A stretch of DNA of 64,000 bases from Acomys russatus (GCF_903995435.1 NC_067165.1:2877608-2941607); one strand, 5' to 3'. Numbered from the stretch's first letter, positions 34,078 to 45,120 are shown. Notes: generated from the sequence alone by a model not told the origin. Program-made: numbers and translations.

Positions 34078-34405
34078 TTTTTTTTATTAATTTATTCTTG
34101 TTACATCTCAAAGGTTATCCCATCCCTTGTATCCTCCCATTCTTCCCTCCCTCCCATTTTCCCCTTATTCCCCTCCCTTATGACTGTTCCTGAGGGAGAT
34201 TTCTTCCTCCTGTATATGCTCATAGGGTATCAAATCTCTTCTTGGTATCCTGCTATCCTTCCTCTGAGTGCCTCCAGGTCTCCCCCTCCAGGGGACATGG
34301 TCAAATATGAGGCACCAGAGTACATGTGAAAGTCATACCCCACTCTCCACTCAACTGTGGAGAATGTTCTGCCCATTGGCTAGATCTGAGTAGGGGTTTA
34401 AAGTT
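34078..34405 (-). mobile_element. L1 3' end, antisense half of a twin-primed insertion
   Basis: Poly-T (34078-34085), then TTATTAATTTATTC, CTTTCCTC-rich pyrimidine sequence, GAGGGAGATTTCTTCCTCC, CTCATAGGGTATCAAATCTC, GACATGGTCAAATATGAGGC and AATGTTCTGCCCATTGGC are the exact inverted order of the L1 tail seen in sense at 43425-43682. It stops at TTTAAAGTT (34405). Confidence 0.85.
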
Positions 34406-34679
34406 AGGCAGAAAGACTCAAATGGTATATACTCACTTATATCTGCATACTAGCCCAAGGGGCATGTCCCACGAAAGCCTTCACTTACCAGGAAACTGGG
34501 ACAAAGGGGAGGACATCCTACTGGGACTCTAGATGAGAGAAGCATGGGAGAATAACAACGTAGAAGGATCCAGAGGGTCTTAGAAACCTACAAGTAGAAC
34601 ATTAAGATAGGCAGATTTGGGCCCAGGGGTCCCGCTCAAACTAAGGCACCAGCCAAGGACAATATAGGCGGTAAACTTT
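34406..34679 (+). mobile_element. L1 upstream segment, inverted half of the same insertion
   Basis: ATGGTATATACTCACTTATA, CCCAAGGGGCATGTCCC, GACATCCTACTGGGACTCTAG, CAGATTTGGGCCCAGGGG and a GGCGGTAAACTTT end are L1 sequence in sense orientation. In an intact L1 that end directly precedes the sequence at which the antisense half stops, so the two halves are adjacent in the source element but opposed here. Flanking TTTCTCTCTCT...TTTAAAA copies near 34058-34077 and 34677-34695 look like a target-site duplication. Confidence 0.8.
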
Positions 34680-34696
34680 CTCTCTCTCTTTAAAAA

Positions 34697-35715
34697 CGTT
34701 TTATTGATTTTTTTGTAAATTTCACATCATGCACCCCAGTCCCAATCATCTTCGCATTCCGTTATGTCCACCCTTTGCCCTTGTAAACTTTCCCTCAAAA
34801 TAAAATACCCACAAACACACAACAACAAAAACAAAGCATAAAAAAATCTCATCATGGAAGCTGTAGTGTGTTGTACTGTGTCCCAGAGTGTATCCCTCTG
34901 TCCACACATCGTCACTTGCAAATGTTCATTGCAATGAGTCATTAGTCTGGCTCAAGATCTTTGGCTTCTGTGACACCACCAATATTGGATCCTCACTGGG
35001 ACTCATAGAAACATTGCAGCTCTGAAACAGCAGGACTAGCCTTTTTACACATCCCAGCCTTTTGCAGATGATATAGATTTTGGGGTGGGCCAACTCAGAG
35101 CCCTGGATCTGGGCCTGGGTGGTAGCTGAGCTGGTCAATCCACCAGACCTCCTTCATTCACACGACCAGGTTGAGCTCTGCGGCACTGCTCTGGCTAGGC
35201 TACCCAATGCTGCCCTTGGCAGGAAGCAGGTTTAACTCTCCTGCTTTCATGCCCTCAGGCTGGCTCACCTACACCCATGCCTTCAGAGCCAGCTCTACTG
35301 TGCTCCCCAGTGGGGGCCCCACTCTCCCAAGTGCTGTAGCCTCTGAGGGGTTGGCCAACTTTCTTGTTCTCTCTCACTCTTGGGGCTGTCTCACCTTTCC
35401 TTCTGCCACTAGGGCAAGCTTCACTGTGTTGCCCAGGCAAGGTACAATGCCTGTTCTCCTGAGTGCTATAGCTGGTGAGGGGCAGAGCCAGCTCTCCCAC
35501 TCTCATGACCTTAGGGCCAGCTCTCCTGGCTACTGCCAGTCAGGAGGGAGAGGAGGGAAGGGCATCACCCCTGCACCCATGCCACCTCATACCAGATGCA
35601 TGGCTGGGCCAGCTCTCCCGCATTCTTGGCCTCAGGGCCAGCTCACCTGCACTCCCTCTACCAGGGCCAACTCTACTGGGCTGCCAAGACTAGGTGCAGG
35701 ACATACTCTTCCAAG
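34697..35715 (-). mobile_element. Lx/L1 3' UTR, antisense, with repeated GGCCAGCTC motif
   Basis: CGTTTTATTGATTTTTTTG, then CATGCACCCCAGTCCC and GTTATGTCCACCCTTTGCCC, are the inverted end of a rodent Lx-like L1. Further right GGCCAGCTCTCCY-type units recur about eight times (35230-35670), the reverse of a known GC-rich 3' UTR array. The 195-codon frame over this array arises from repeat periodicity and is not taken as coding. The twin-primed L1 entered at its left edge. Confidence 0.65.
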
Positions 35716-36039
35716 TCTAGGGATCTTTCTAATTCTAACATTTCATAATTTATTTTGAATAAATAACTGGGTCCTTTTAGGTCCCAGGGAGAAGGGTAAT
35801 ATGCTAATACAACATAAGAGCTGTTATTTCTTTGTGTCCTTGAAAACATGTTTCCTTTCATTATCGTAAATGACCCTCATATAAGAGATATACATAGGGG
35901 AGACATTGCTGTTATGTAGTCAATAACCCAATGATTTAGTATGGCATTGCTTTGCATAGCACAGTTATCAGAGCACAGCCCTTGACTTGGTGACCAGTAC
36001 TACAGTCAGGGTTAGCATGTGATGGCACCCTGAAGAGTA

Positions 36040-36175
36040 AGGTTCCACTCTTGTCCCCATCTCACAGATGTGGAAACTGAGGCATAGAGGGGTTCCGTTG
36101 ATGTGATGATGGACACATAGTTACAGCATGGGGAACTTGGTGTGATTTCCAACCTCATGGTCAGAACCACAGGTA
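36040..36175 (-). mobile_element. MIR SINE fragment, antisense
   Basis: CCCCATCTCACAGATGTGG, then AAACTGAGGCATAGAGGGG, matches the inverted MIR core, followed by a CACATAGTTACAGCATGG stretch. Confidence 0.6.
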
Positions 36176-38530
36176 CTACTGCATTACTGTAATTCTTATC
36201 CCTCATCAATGAAACTTCTCTTTGCAAGAGATGGAGACCATGGGAGAAATCTTTAACCAATCAAATTGCCAAGCAGTGGAGCCTAGTTGGCAATGGCTAT
36301 ATCTCCAGCCCCAACACCTAAGGCTCAGGAATCGTTGAGGAAGATGGGAGTGGAAGAACTGAAGGAGCAAGAGAATAGGGTGTTTGCTATGGGATTGTGT
36401 CTTTTGAAATGTTAGATGCTTCACCCATAAAGTCTCAACAACATGCCTAAATATGACCTGAGCAAGCCAACACCTGTAGACATGCTAACATGGAAAGGGA
36501 GAAAGCTCAGACGCCCAAACTCTAGACGGAGAACCAGTGGCAACTAAGGATTGATGTAAGTGGGAGAAACTGTCTTCCCCAGGGAAAGAGTACCCCAACT
36601 TGTTATTCAATACTAACTGGCTAGCCCTAAAAACAAAGGAACACATATGCACTGAGAAGGTTGTATCTATGTATTTATATGCATTTCTTTAATTGTTGCT
36701 TAATTTCTTTAATTGTTAACACATACCAACAATTAGAGGCATATTAACATATGTTAATAAAGATCAGCAATTAATGAAGTAAAGGCCATGAATTGGAAAC
36801 GGAGCAAGGGAGAGGACATGGAAAAGTTTGAAGGGATGAAAGGAAAGGAGGAAATGAGATAATTATACTATAATCTCTAAAAGTAAGATCTGGCCGCTCT
36901 AGTGAGCTCCCGTCTGTTGCTCAGTTGTCTCCTGCGTGGTGGCTACTGTGGTAGAGCTGTGGCCAGCCAGCATGTGTGCTGGTCATTTCCATCGTCCCAG
37001 AGAGCTTACTAGAGCAGCTCTGTTGTAGGATTGAACCAGATGGACCAGGGTTCAGCCCTGGTAACTGTAGGGAGGAGTCTTCCTTTCTGGTCCCAATGCC
37101 TCCATCTGCAAAAATGCAAATGCCATAACAGATCAAACTCTATGTCTCCAAGGCATCCATTCTTTCCTATTCCCCTTGATAGCCCAGAGGTAGTTTGTAA
37201 TGGTGAGAGCTGCAAACCTCTGCCCCTGTGTGAATTTTCTCCATGAACACAACTGATAATATGGAACTTAATATGTATATTAGCAATCATTTGCTCTCTT
37301 CTGGGAAGAATAGTCCACAAAGTACCCCCCACAACATTTAAACAAGCAGGTACTTACTAAGAGATGCACTGAGAGTGATTGCATTCATCTAGCATGTTTA
37401 CAGTCTAAATAATCATCAAGTTACATTCGTAGGATAAACAGATGCAGAAAGGTTTTCTCCAATCAAGTAAGCTTGGTGAACCCTTGAGTGTGCAATACAC
37501 AGGTTAAATACTCCGAAGGAGTCCTGGCGGAAAAAGGATGATCACCATTTCTTACTCTGTTCTTTGAGCATTTGTGAACCTGAGACCACCCCCCCTTCTG
37601 CTCTTACAGAGCACCCATTAAAACAGTATTCACAGAAACCATTGTACAACACACCACTCAGAAAGCGGCGTCAGATGGCTATTTTCCAGAGGTATCTGCA
37701 GAGAAGGCTTATTGAAAAGCGTTTTTCTTCTGTACTACCCCCTAATTCTCACATAACAAAAGGGACATAGTACATCCAGTGCAGTCACTTTTGTAGTTTC
37801 TTAAGGAAAGGCTAAATCTGTAGCTAGTTCAGGACCTGAACCTTACCTATTTTGTCAAGGTTTAAGGTTCAGTAAACAGCGATTGAGCGATCTCCTGTGT
37901 TGCAGACAGGCACAAAGGCTGTTTTTGTGCCCGGAGACTAGGGGCTAATGGAAGTGAGTTTTCATTGGAAGGCAGTTTTCCAAGCTCTCTCTGCCTCCAG
38001 CTGTTTGTCTGTCGGGTCTGCTGTTGGTCTGACAGAAGAAGGGGGGAAAGTGTTCCCGCCCGCGGTAGGGAAACGGTTGCTTTGAATAAAGCACTATCTG
38101 TGTCAGGTCTGATCATCCTTCAGGGACTGGGGTGACAGCCTCAGCTTTGTTCTTTCACTCTGTGGCAAGTGATGCCGATTGACAGGTTCCCAGCTAGCTA
38201 TCATGTGACGCTATATCCAGAACTGCTAGTCAAAGATGATGACCAAAACAGAGAGGCTAATGGGAGGTTCCTCTACGAAACTTTGACGTTCTGGATACAC
38301 ATGCCTAGTAGTCTGTAGGTTACAGGCCTCACGTTCTGTCACTCGATCATCAGGCTCAGGAGTCAGCAGATGTTTTCTGAAAGGACTAGATAGTGTATTT
38401 TCCTGCTCTCTATTGTGTCTCAACTCTGCTTGTTTGGCACAGACACCATGAAAAATGTGCATTCCAGCAAAAACATTTCTTACAAAACAAACGCCGAGCT
38501 AGATCCTCCTGTGAGTCAGTTTGCTAAACT
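36176..38530. other. Unique non-coding DNA with a palindrome and short tandem
   Basis: ATTTCTTTAATTGTTGCTTA is followed by a near copy at 36683-36720. The 18-bp perfect palindrome TATTAACATATGTTAATA lies at 36742-36759. Purine-rich GGAAAGGAGGAAATGAG lies near 36840. No exon or named repeat was recognised to 38530. Confidence 0.4.
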
Positions 38531-38546
38531 CTGAACTATTTTTTTT

Positions 38547-38768
38547 TCTTTAAAAACTTTATTTTTATATGCATAGGTATTTTGTTTGCATGCATTATTT
38601 ATGCACCACTTGTGTACCTGATGCTATCAGAGGCCAGAAGAGAGCATTGAATCCCCTGGACTGGAGTTACACATAGTTGTGAACATCTGTATGGATACAG
38701 GAGTCAATCCTATGTACTCTGGAAGAGCAACCAGTGTTCCTAACCCCTGAGCCATCTCTCTAACCTCT
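38547..38768 (-). mobile_element. B3 SINE, antisense, with target-site duplication
   Basis: TTATTTTTATATGCATAGG, GCACCACTTGTGTACCTG, AGAGGCCAGAAGAGAGC, CCCTGGACTGGAGTTACAC, TCTGGAAGAGCAACCAG and CTGAGCCATCTCTC are the inverted B3 order. Near-identical flanks CTGAACTATTTTTTT (38531) and CTGATCTATTTCTTT (38769) are the likely duplication. Confidence 0.9.
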
Positions 38769-39011
38769 CTGATCTATTTCTTTGACCACAATTCTAACCC
38801 TTGGCTCTGGGCAGTTCCTTAAATGTGTATGTAAATCAGACTCCAGTGCCAAAAAAGAACTTTGGGGAAAGAAGACGCTCTTTGAATGGATCTCTGTTGA
38901 TGATGACTTTGCAGTACCAGGTCGGTTTCTGCTAGAAAACAGTATCCAGATATTGTTCCAATATCCTCGGCTGCCACAGCATCCCTGTGTGTTGGGCATC
39001 CCTACCATCTT

Positions 39012-39013
<2 letters not shown>

Positions 39014-39044
<31 letters not shown>
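39014..39044 (+). repeat. Poly-T tract (T31)
   Basis: A perfect T run, complementary to the A27 run about 960 bp downstream. Confidence 0.95.
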
Positions 39045-39045
<1 letters not shown>

Positions 39046-39408
39046 TAGCAGACAACAAGGTCAACAAGTTAGCCTGCTCAGATTCCCACAGTGAGAAAAT
39101 AACCTGGGTCAGTCAGTTGGAGTGTGTAGCTCAGTCAATACACATACACCAGAAAGACAAACTCCACACTTGTCAATTAAACTGGAATCAAACAGGAGAA
39201 ATGGTCAGACACTGAAGAGCTCTCTGACCTGCAATGTGGTGTCCAGGCTCTCTGGCATGAGGGTCTGTGTTCTTCTCCTGGCATTGACACTGCATCTCAG
39301 GGGAATGTGTGGGAAGGGCAAGTCTTTGTGGCTTAGTGCACATCACGCCTTTATAGCACCTTTATAGCCATTGCTCCATTTTCATCTCCCTTTGGCCAGT
39401 TCCCACCT

Positions 39409-39472
39409 GCAGTTCTGTGGGAACATCAGTGGTATTCTGGGCAGTTTTGTGGGAACATCAGTGGTATTCTGG
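39409..39472 (+). repeat. 32-bp tandem duplication
   Basis: A 32-bp unit beginning GCAGTTCTGTGGGAACATC at 39409-39440 is repeated at 39441-39472 with one C/T difference. It is a recent local duplication in otherwise unique DNA. Confidence 0.95.
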
Positions 39473-39795
39473 ATGTCCCGGAAGGTTCTGGGCCCTCTCA
39501 CAAACCAGAGTGGGAAGAGCTCTCCAGCAAGCCGGGATTCCCTTGTCATCGTTCTCTCCCCTGCACGAGGTTAACTCATCTGACAGGCCCTGCACAAACC
39601 GCGTCCTCTTCAATTTTGGCAGACATCTCTGTAAGCCTCATTTCTTTTATCCCAACAGTTTTTGCTGAAATGTAATTGATTGGTTTAGATTTCTTGCCTG
39701 AGGATGAGCTCTTAGCCAGGAGCGTCCTCTCACTCAGCAACTGGCACAGTGCGCACCATCTATCTAGCAAGTGCGCCAACAGGTTTTAAAATCAG

Positions 39796-39797
<2 letters not shown>

Positions 39798-39859
<62 letters not shown>
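39798..39859 (+). repeat. (AG)n microsatellite
   Basis: A perfect AG run of about 30 units. Confidence 0.97.
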
Positions 39860-39861
<2 letters not shown>

Positions 39862-40001
39862 CTCTTGTAGATGCATATGGGTGTTCCTTATATTCTTTGT
39901 TAAGTGACTAGAAAACTTTATATAATTTTTTTGTGTCTGTTGTGTGAAAACAGACTTAAAATGTACCTGAAAGCATTTGTTCTGATCTATTAGAAGACAT
40001 T

Positions 40002-40028
40002 AAAAAAAAAAAAAAAAAAAAAAAAAAA
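40002..40028 (+). repeat. Poly-A tract (A27)
   Basis: A perfect A run followed by CAAAACCC. It may be the tail of an unrecognised plus-strand retroposon. Confidence 0.95.
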
Positions 40029-40144
40029 CAAAACCCTAGTGAACCTGACTTCAGCTAAAATGTCTATGAGAGCAAAAGAATGATAAATGAGGATCAACAT
40101 TGCTCTTGGTGTGACCCCTCTATTTTACTTTCTAAAAGTGCAAC

Positions 40145-40252
40145 CTACTGAGATGGCCCAGTGGGTAAGGCACTTGGAGTCAGTTTTATTCCTGAGACAT
40201 ACAAGGGGAGACAGAGAACTGATTGCCAAAAGTTGACTTCCGCAAACAGGTG

Positions 40253-40253
<1 letters not shown>
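40145..40253 (+). mobile_element. tRNA-derived rodent SINE (B3/B4 class) with simple-repeat tail
   Basis: TACTGAGATGGCCCAGTGGG, then TAAGGCACTTGGAGTC, AGAGAACTGATTGCC and TGACTTCCGCAAACAGG, follow the order of a rodent SINE whose CA-rich tail has expanded into the (CT)n(CA)n that follows. Confidence 0.55.
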
Positions 40254-40340
<87 letters not shown>

Positions 40341-40412
40341 TACACACACACACTCACACATACACTCACACACCCTCACACACACACACTTACACACATA
40401 CTCACACACCAC
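40254..40412 (+). repeat. (CT)n then (CA)n compound microsatellite
   Basis: About 33 perfect CT units (40254-40319) are followed by CA-rich repeats with CATA/CACT variants to 40412. Confidence 0.97.
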
Positions 40413-41490
40413 ATGCTTATGTATGTCTACTTTTTTGTTCTAAATGTATAGAATTCACAGATTTACAAATGCCCCAGAAACAAGTTATATAAATTTTTCT
40501 TTATCTAGCACCATTACAATAGATCTCTGGGTTCATATTTTGTTGCACTGTTTTTCTTTCTTTGTGTCTTTGTTTCCCAGAACATTTTTTTTTTTTGCAT
40601 ATAGTAGATGCTTAGTGAATGTTCTCTGTTAAATGAACCACATGCCACAATCTTAGATATTCTAGTTTAAATGTATATGGAGACATTTATTAATTCATAT
40701 TTTAATATGTATTTAGTAAAATGAAAGAAGTGAACTGTTCCTTCGTGAACAGACCATAAGGACTCCAGAGGCTACAGCCGGTCCCCTTTGTGTCGTTTGT
40801 TTATTTTCTGTGTGATGGACTGTTAAATGGAATTAGATGTTAGTGGACTCCATTAGTACTACTGTGCTGTCACATGCCTGTGACAACACACACCACGAGG
40901 AAACAGATGGCTCTCTATCATCTCTCTCAAGAGCATTCTGTAACCCTCTGGCCTGTTAGCCTAAATTTCTTGAGTGATCCAGTGTCAAATATAGTACAGT
41001 GCTCTTAGGTACCATTCTTGTGGATGAGAGTGAACATCCCTGGGCCACCATCACCAGTTTACGTTTGTATTTGATGAGATGAGCTTTGCCTGTAGACAGT
41101 GGGGAGCTTGGCTCTAATCTTAGTTCTGTCCCTGGTTTGCTATGGCAGGAAACAATAAAGTTTTTCCTGTACGGCTGGGGAAAAAAATGAGGGGCTGGCC
41201 ACTAGGAACATGCAGAAGGACTTAAATCCTCATGGACCACATGTGTGGGGCCAGAGGGTCCACTAGCATCTCTAGTGGAAGCAATGACCTTTCTGATGCA
41301 TGAAGCCGACAGAGGAGGTTGGAGAGGGGACAGTGGCTGCAGCCGGATGAGGGCACCTAGGAATTTGGCTCTTCAGATTTTACAAGATTTTCTCTGTAAT
41401 GTCCGCTGGGCTAGGTGAGTATGGCTAGCACTGGTGAACAGGAAGTTGAGAGAAGAGCAAGAAAGTGAAAAAAAAAACTCAAAGAAAGAA
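40413..41490. other. Unique non-coding DNA
   Basis: An L2/MIR-like 3' remnant (GCATATAGTAGATGCTTAG, 40598-40616) and a weak MIR-like stretch near 41110-41160 may be present. No exon was recognised. Confidence 0.35.
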
Positions 41491-41707
41491 TAAGCAGGCT
41501 ACAAAGATGAGACTTGATAGTCTATGACCATATAGTAGGGGAGGAGGTCCCCTTCGGTCTTAGACCTAGGTGAGGGGAATAGGGTGAAAGCGGGAGGGAG
41601 GGAGGAATGGGAGGAATGGGAGGAATGGGAGGATACAAGTGATGGGATAACAAATGAGTTATAATCTGAATAAATTAATAAAATTAAAATTAAAAAAAGA
41701 AAAAATC
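41491..41707 (+). mobile_element. Rodent L1 3' end
   Basis: GCAGGCTACAAAGATGAGAC, GGGGAGGAGGTCCCC, a GGGAGGAATGG repeated purine tract, GATACAAGTGATGGGATAAC and AATAAATTAATAAAATT with an A-rich tail form the 3' terminus. It is severely 5'-truncated and a different subfamily from the copy at 43.4 kb. Confidence 0.85.
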
Positions 41708-42009
41708 TAGGAAGATAACGGTGGATTGAAACATGAAGTAAAGACGTGCATGCTGGCTTTTCTTCCATCTTCTTTCTCCTTGCCTTCTTCTCCGGGATCT
41801 GACGTCATTTGGCAAGGCAAGGAAGGGCAAGTAATGCTGGATGCGATTATTGTCCAGAAAGAAAAAGGTTGTGCTTCAGTGCACATTTAGTAAGTTCAGG
41901 CAGATGTTTAGATTCTGTTGCTCTGAGTGGCTTTCCTGTCGGGAGAATGAGTATAGTTCTTTGGGTAGCTGAACAGAACCACTGGAATTGAAATTATACT
42001 TTTGCAAAA

Positions 42010-42170
42010 TCTTCTCAGAGGCACCATCTTATATGCATCCCTTTGAGGACAGGTGCTAATATCTCCATTACTAGGAGAAATTGGGGCCCACGTTAAAGGA
42101 TTTGCCTAAGGCCGCATGGCTAATGAGTAACAGGAAAACTCCAATCCCATTGGGTCTACTGAATCAAGCT
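42010..42170 (-). mobile_element. MIR SINE fragment, antisense
   Basis: ATATCTCCATTACTAGGAG, AAATTGGGGCCCACGTTAAAG, GATTTGCCTAAGGCCGCATG and GCTAATGAGTAACAGG are the inverted MIR core. Confidence 0.65.
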
Positions 42171-42175
42171 CCATT

Positions 42176-42225
42176 TATATTATATTATATTTATTATATT
42201 ATATTATTTTATATCATATTTTTAA
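42176..42225 (+). repeat. AT-rich (TATAT)n tract
   Basis: Low-complexity TATTATATT repeats of about 50 bp. Confidence 0.85.
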
Positions 42226-42424
42226 CCATTATGGGTTTCTGGAAGAATACTGCAGTCTACTTCAGAGTGCTATGCAGGACCCAAACCTTTAATGTTGGTA
42301 ATAAGATGGTCATAGGAGTTACTAAGGGCATTTTTTAAAAATTTGCTGCATGATAATACTTCGCCGTTTATTATTGGTGAGGAAACTAATAACATTTATT
42401 TCGGGACAGGTGACATGTGTTTAT

Positions 42425-42590
42425 ACTGCGTCTCAATTCCAGGCTTTGTGGCTTTTAGTGAATCACTTACTATGTTAGTGTTAGCTTGGTATTCACTGAG
42501 GGAAAATAAACTAATATTATCTCAAGCACTTGGAAGTTTTCTGGCGTATAGTAGTTATTATTTTGTTGTTATTACTAGGCTGTTCTATGT
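42425..42590 (+). mobile_element. Possible MIR SINE fragment
   Basis: AATTCCAGGCTTTGTGG, GTGAATCACTTACTATG, CACTGAGGGAAAATAAAC and TTTCTGGCGTATAGTAG loosely follow the MIR order. The 106-codon frame over it is likely chance. Confidence 0.4.
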
Positions 42591-43424
42591 GGAGGCATTT
42601 AAGTATACAAATGGTCTGCATGAAAGACAGCATAAGGCTGGTTTCCTGCCAAGTCCTTTTTAGTTGGGGAAGACTTTAGTGATAGTTGTTTTGGGGGATA
42701 ATTTTTGAGTTTTAAAAAGTTTTAATTATCCTATGAAATTGCGTATTCATTTCTTTCCTCCATCTGTCCATCATCTATTTATTTGGTTGAGTAGATGCTA
42801 GAAGCATGGGAGGATGAGAGTTGATGCGAGCCCTTGCAGTGAGCACCGGAAGGGCATTCCCAACACAGGGGGAAGTCATCCTTGACATATGAATCACCGC
42901 AGTGCCTTTCCTTAGCTGTACTCAGATATGTGCAAAGCGGGTATGCCGCTGTTCCCTCCAGTGAAGCTTGCATGGGGCTGAGTGTCGAATGGTGGTGGCA
43001 CAGTGGTGTGCAGGGCCTGATCCTGAAGTGCTCTGGGTGCCATGTTGGAACATGTTGTGTTTTCTCTCGAACTAATGGGGAGCTGGTGGAGCTCTCTAAG
43101 CAGGAGGATTAATTGATCAAATTTGCTTTTTTGGAATCAGTCTAGAGTAGCGGGTGTGAAGGGCAGATGGAAATTGACAAGAAATAAGTCAGGAATGTGA
43201 GTTTAGGGGCGTAGCAGAGAAATAACTAGGACCAGAGCCAAGATAGTGACAACAGGAATGGCGGCAGGGTTGTGTGGGATTGGGGGTGTGTGTAGAACAG
43301 GGTTCCAGTTAGGCTCTCATTTAAACTAGCAGGAGAATTGAGGCATGAAGTGTTGGATCTCCCATGGTATAAAAGGAATGTCTTTGAATTTTTTCTAAAA
43401 TAATAATGTGAAATAGTTTTCCAG

Positions 43425-43682
43425 CTCTTCACAGGAACTCTAGTGCCCCATATTTGACCACATCCCCTGGATGGGGAGACCTGGTGGCACTCAGAGGAAG
43501 GATAGCAGGCTACCAAGAAGAGACTTGATACCCTATGAGCATATACAGGGGGAGGAAGTCCCTCTCAGTCACAGTCATAGGGGAGGGGAGTAAGGGGAAA
43601 ATGGGAGGGAGGGAGGAATGGGAGGATACAAGGGGTGGGATAACCATTGAGATGTAAAATAAATAAATCAATAAAATTAAAA
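43425..43682 (+). mobile_element. Rodent L1 3' end with exact target-site duplication
   Basis: ATATTTGACCACATCCCC, GAGACCTGGTGGCACTCAG, ACTTGATACCCTATGAGC, AGGGGGAGGAAGTCCC, a purine tract and AAATAAATAAATCAATAAA form a 258-bp truncated L1 tail. It is bounded by the exact 14-bp duplication AAATAGTTTTCCAG at 43411-43424 and 43683-43696. It belongs to the same subfamily as the twin-primed copy at 34 kb. Confidence 0.95.
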
Positions 43683-43696
43683 AAATAGTTTTCCAG

Positions 43697-44590
43697 GTCT
43701 CGAACAAAGCAAGTAAGAGAAGGTTGTGAGAGGGGGTGGAATTGTGTGAATATGAGAGGCTTGGCATCATGAAAAAGGAAAGGGTAAAGCAATGGGTAAA
43801 TAAGAGATGAAAGAAGAGAACTGGAGAGAGGAGGAGCCGTGGGGGTGAGATGGGGCTAGGATGCTGGGTTCCCCTAAGGCCTGCATCTCAGTGCACAGAG
43901 AAGAGGAACAAGATGACGGAATGTCTGTGTGAGTGCTTTCCATGACAGACTGACTCCCAGAGAGACCACAGGCCAATAGAGGTAGAACTTGAGTCACAGA
44001 AGGTTAAAGGGCATAGGAGAGAAGAGCAGACACAGTGATTGGATATAGCTTACAAGCCATCTATGGAGTCTGGAGAGAAAAAGGTGGGTTCAATGGAGCT
44101 TGGACCCTTTGAGATGGTCACATCAGTATGGGACAGAGTAGCCCACACAAGAACAAGAAGCAGAAATACCATAAGATGCCAAGGGCCCATGCAGCTTCAG
44201 GAAGGAGGAGCCAGCTGTAATTTTAGCACCAGGAACAAAGCTGTCTAAAATGATGAAATGTTCTGAATGAGCAGGGGCCTCATAGCTATGGAAGAATCCT
44301 ATAAGGGCAGGCAGGGATCCTGTTTACAAGCAATGGCTAGCTTCCAGAAATGAAAAGAAATCTTTGTTGAAAGATATATGTTCCTATGTTTATTTATATG
44401 GAAGGGGGGATAATGACATTTAGAGTGCGCATGCTCCACGTGGAGAAAGATGTAAGCAGAAGACGTGTACAGGGAAAGAAGCCTGATCCATACAAGGGAG
44501 AAGGCTATTTGGGAGAGGGTGGGCGTGGAGATGGAGTCCATCTTTGCCCTTTTTATTCAGAATTACTGAAAGTTTTAGGAGAAGGTTGGA
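43697..44590. other. Unique purine-biased non-coding DNA
   Basis: Plus-strand G/A bias (43780-43860) without a clear repeat assignment. The minus-strand frames here are by-products. Confidence 0.35.
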
Positions 44591-44634
44591 GAGATAGACC
44601 GTGGGCTCAAGTCAGGGGCATCCAGCTCCAAACC

Positions 44635-44760
44635 TATTTCCTTTTGTGTGTGTGGCGCTGGGGAGCTAGCCCAAGTAGCAAATGCTCTACCACTGAGCCT
44701 CATCTTCAGCTTTCAAGTCTGTCACCTCAACTTATAGAGGAGTAGCTCAGTATCTGGCCT
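44635..44760 (-). mobile_element. ID/B4-like SINE fragment, antisense
   Basis: GGCGCTGGGGAGCTAGCCC, then GCAAATGCTCTACCACTGAG and CCTCATCTTCAGC, are the inverted tRNA-Ala-like ID head. Confidence 0.55.
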
Positions 44761-44939
44761 TTCAGCCTCTCAGCCGCAGCTTCTGACACGTAGGTGTGCA
44801 CACAGAGTTATTTGACCCGAATGCGCTTCATCCCCAGATGAAAAAGGGAATGAAATTCAAAATCAAAGATGGACTAGTGGAAATTTCTTCTGGTTATTTT
44901 TTTGGGGGAAGCATTCTTAAATTGTTGACAAAGCTAACT

Positions 44940-45120
44940 TCGTCTTCCATCTCTTAGTTCCTCTCCTCGCTTCATCTCTTCTCTACCTTCTTCCTTCCCC
45001 TGCTTCCTCTCCCACTTCCACTTCTCGTTTCCATCTTCCGTTTCCCTTTCCCTTACCCTACAATCTCCTTACCTCCCTAATCCTTTCCTTCCTGTCCCTT
45101 CTCCCCCTCTTCCTCCTCAT
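44940..45120 (+). repeat. Polypyrimidine-rich tract
   Basis: About 180 bp of mostly C and T (CTTCC/CCTCT/TTCCC motifs) with few purines. Strong strand asymmetry, but not a simple tandem repeat. Confidence 0.8.

Noticed and set aside
39960..40028. Processed pseudogene ending in the A27 tract
   Set aside because: No open or decayed protein frame or polyadenylation signal at proper spacing could be recognised upstream.
39798..40412. CRISPR-like or satellite array
   Set aside because: These are simple dinucleotide tracts without spacer/repeat structure, and the DNA is vertebrate nuclear.
40125..40492. Open frames over the (CT)n(CA)n tract, giving Leu-Ser, Arg-Glu or Thr-His repeats
   Set aside because: Pure products of dinucleotide repeats in every frame.
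42343..42663. 106-codon hydrophobic frame
   Set aside because: It overlaps a likely MIR remnant, and AT-rich DNA readily yields hydrophobic codons.
44635..44760. True tRNA gene
   Set aside because: The tRNA-like text is diverged, lacks a foldable cloverleaf as far as I can see, and sits in SINE context (ID/B4).
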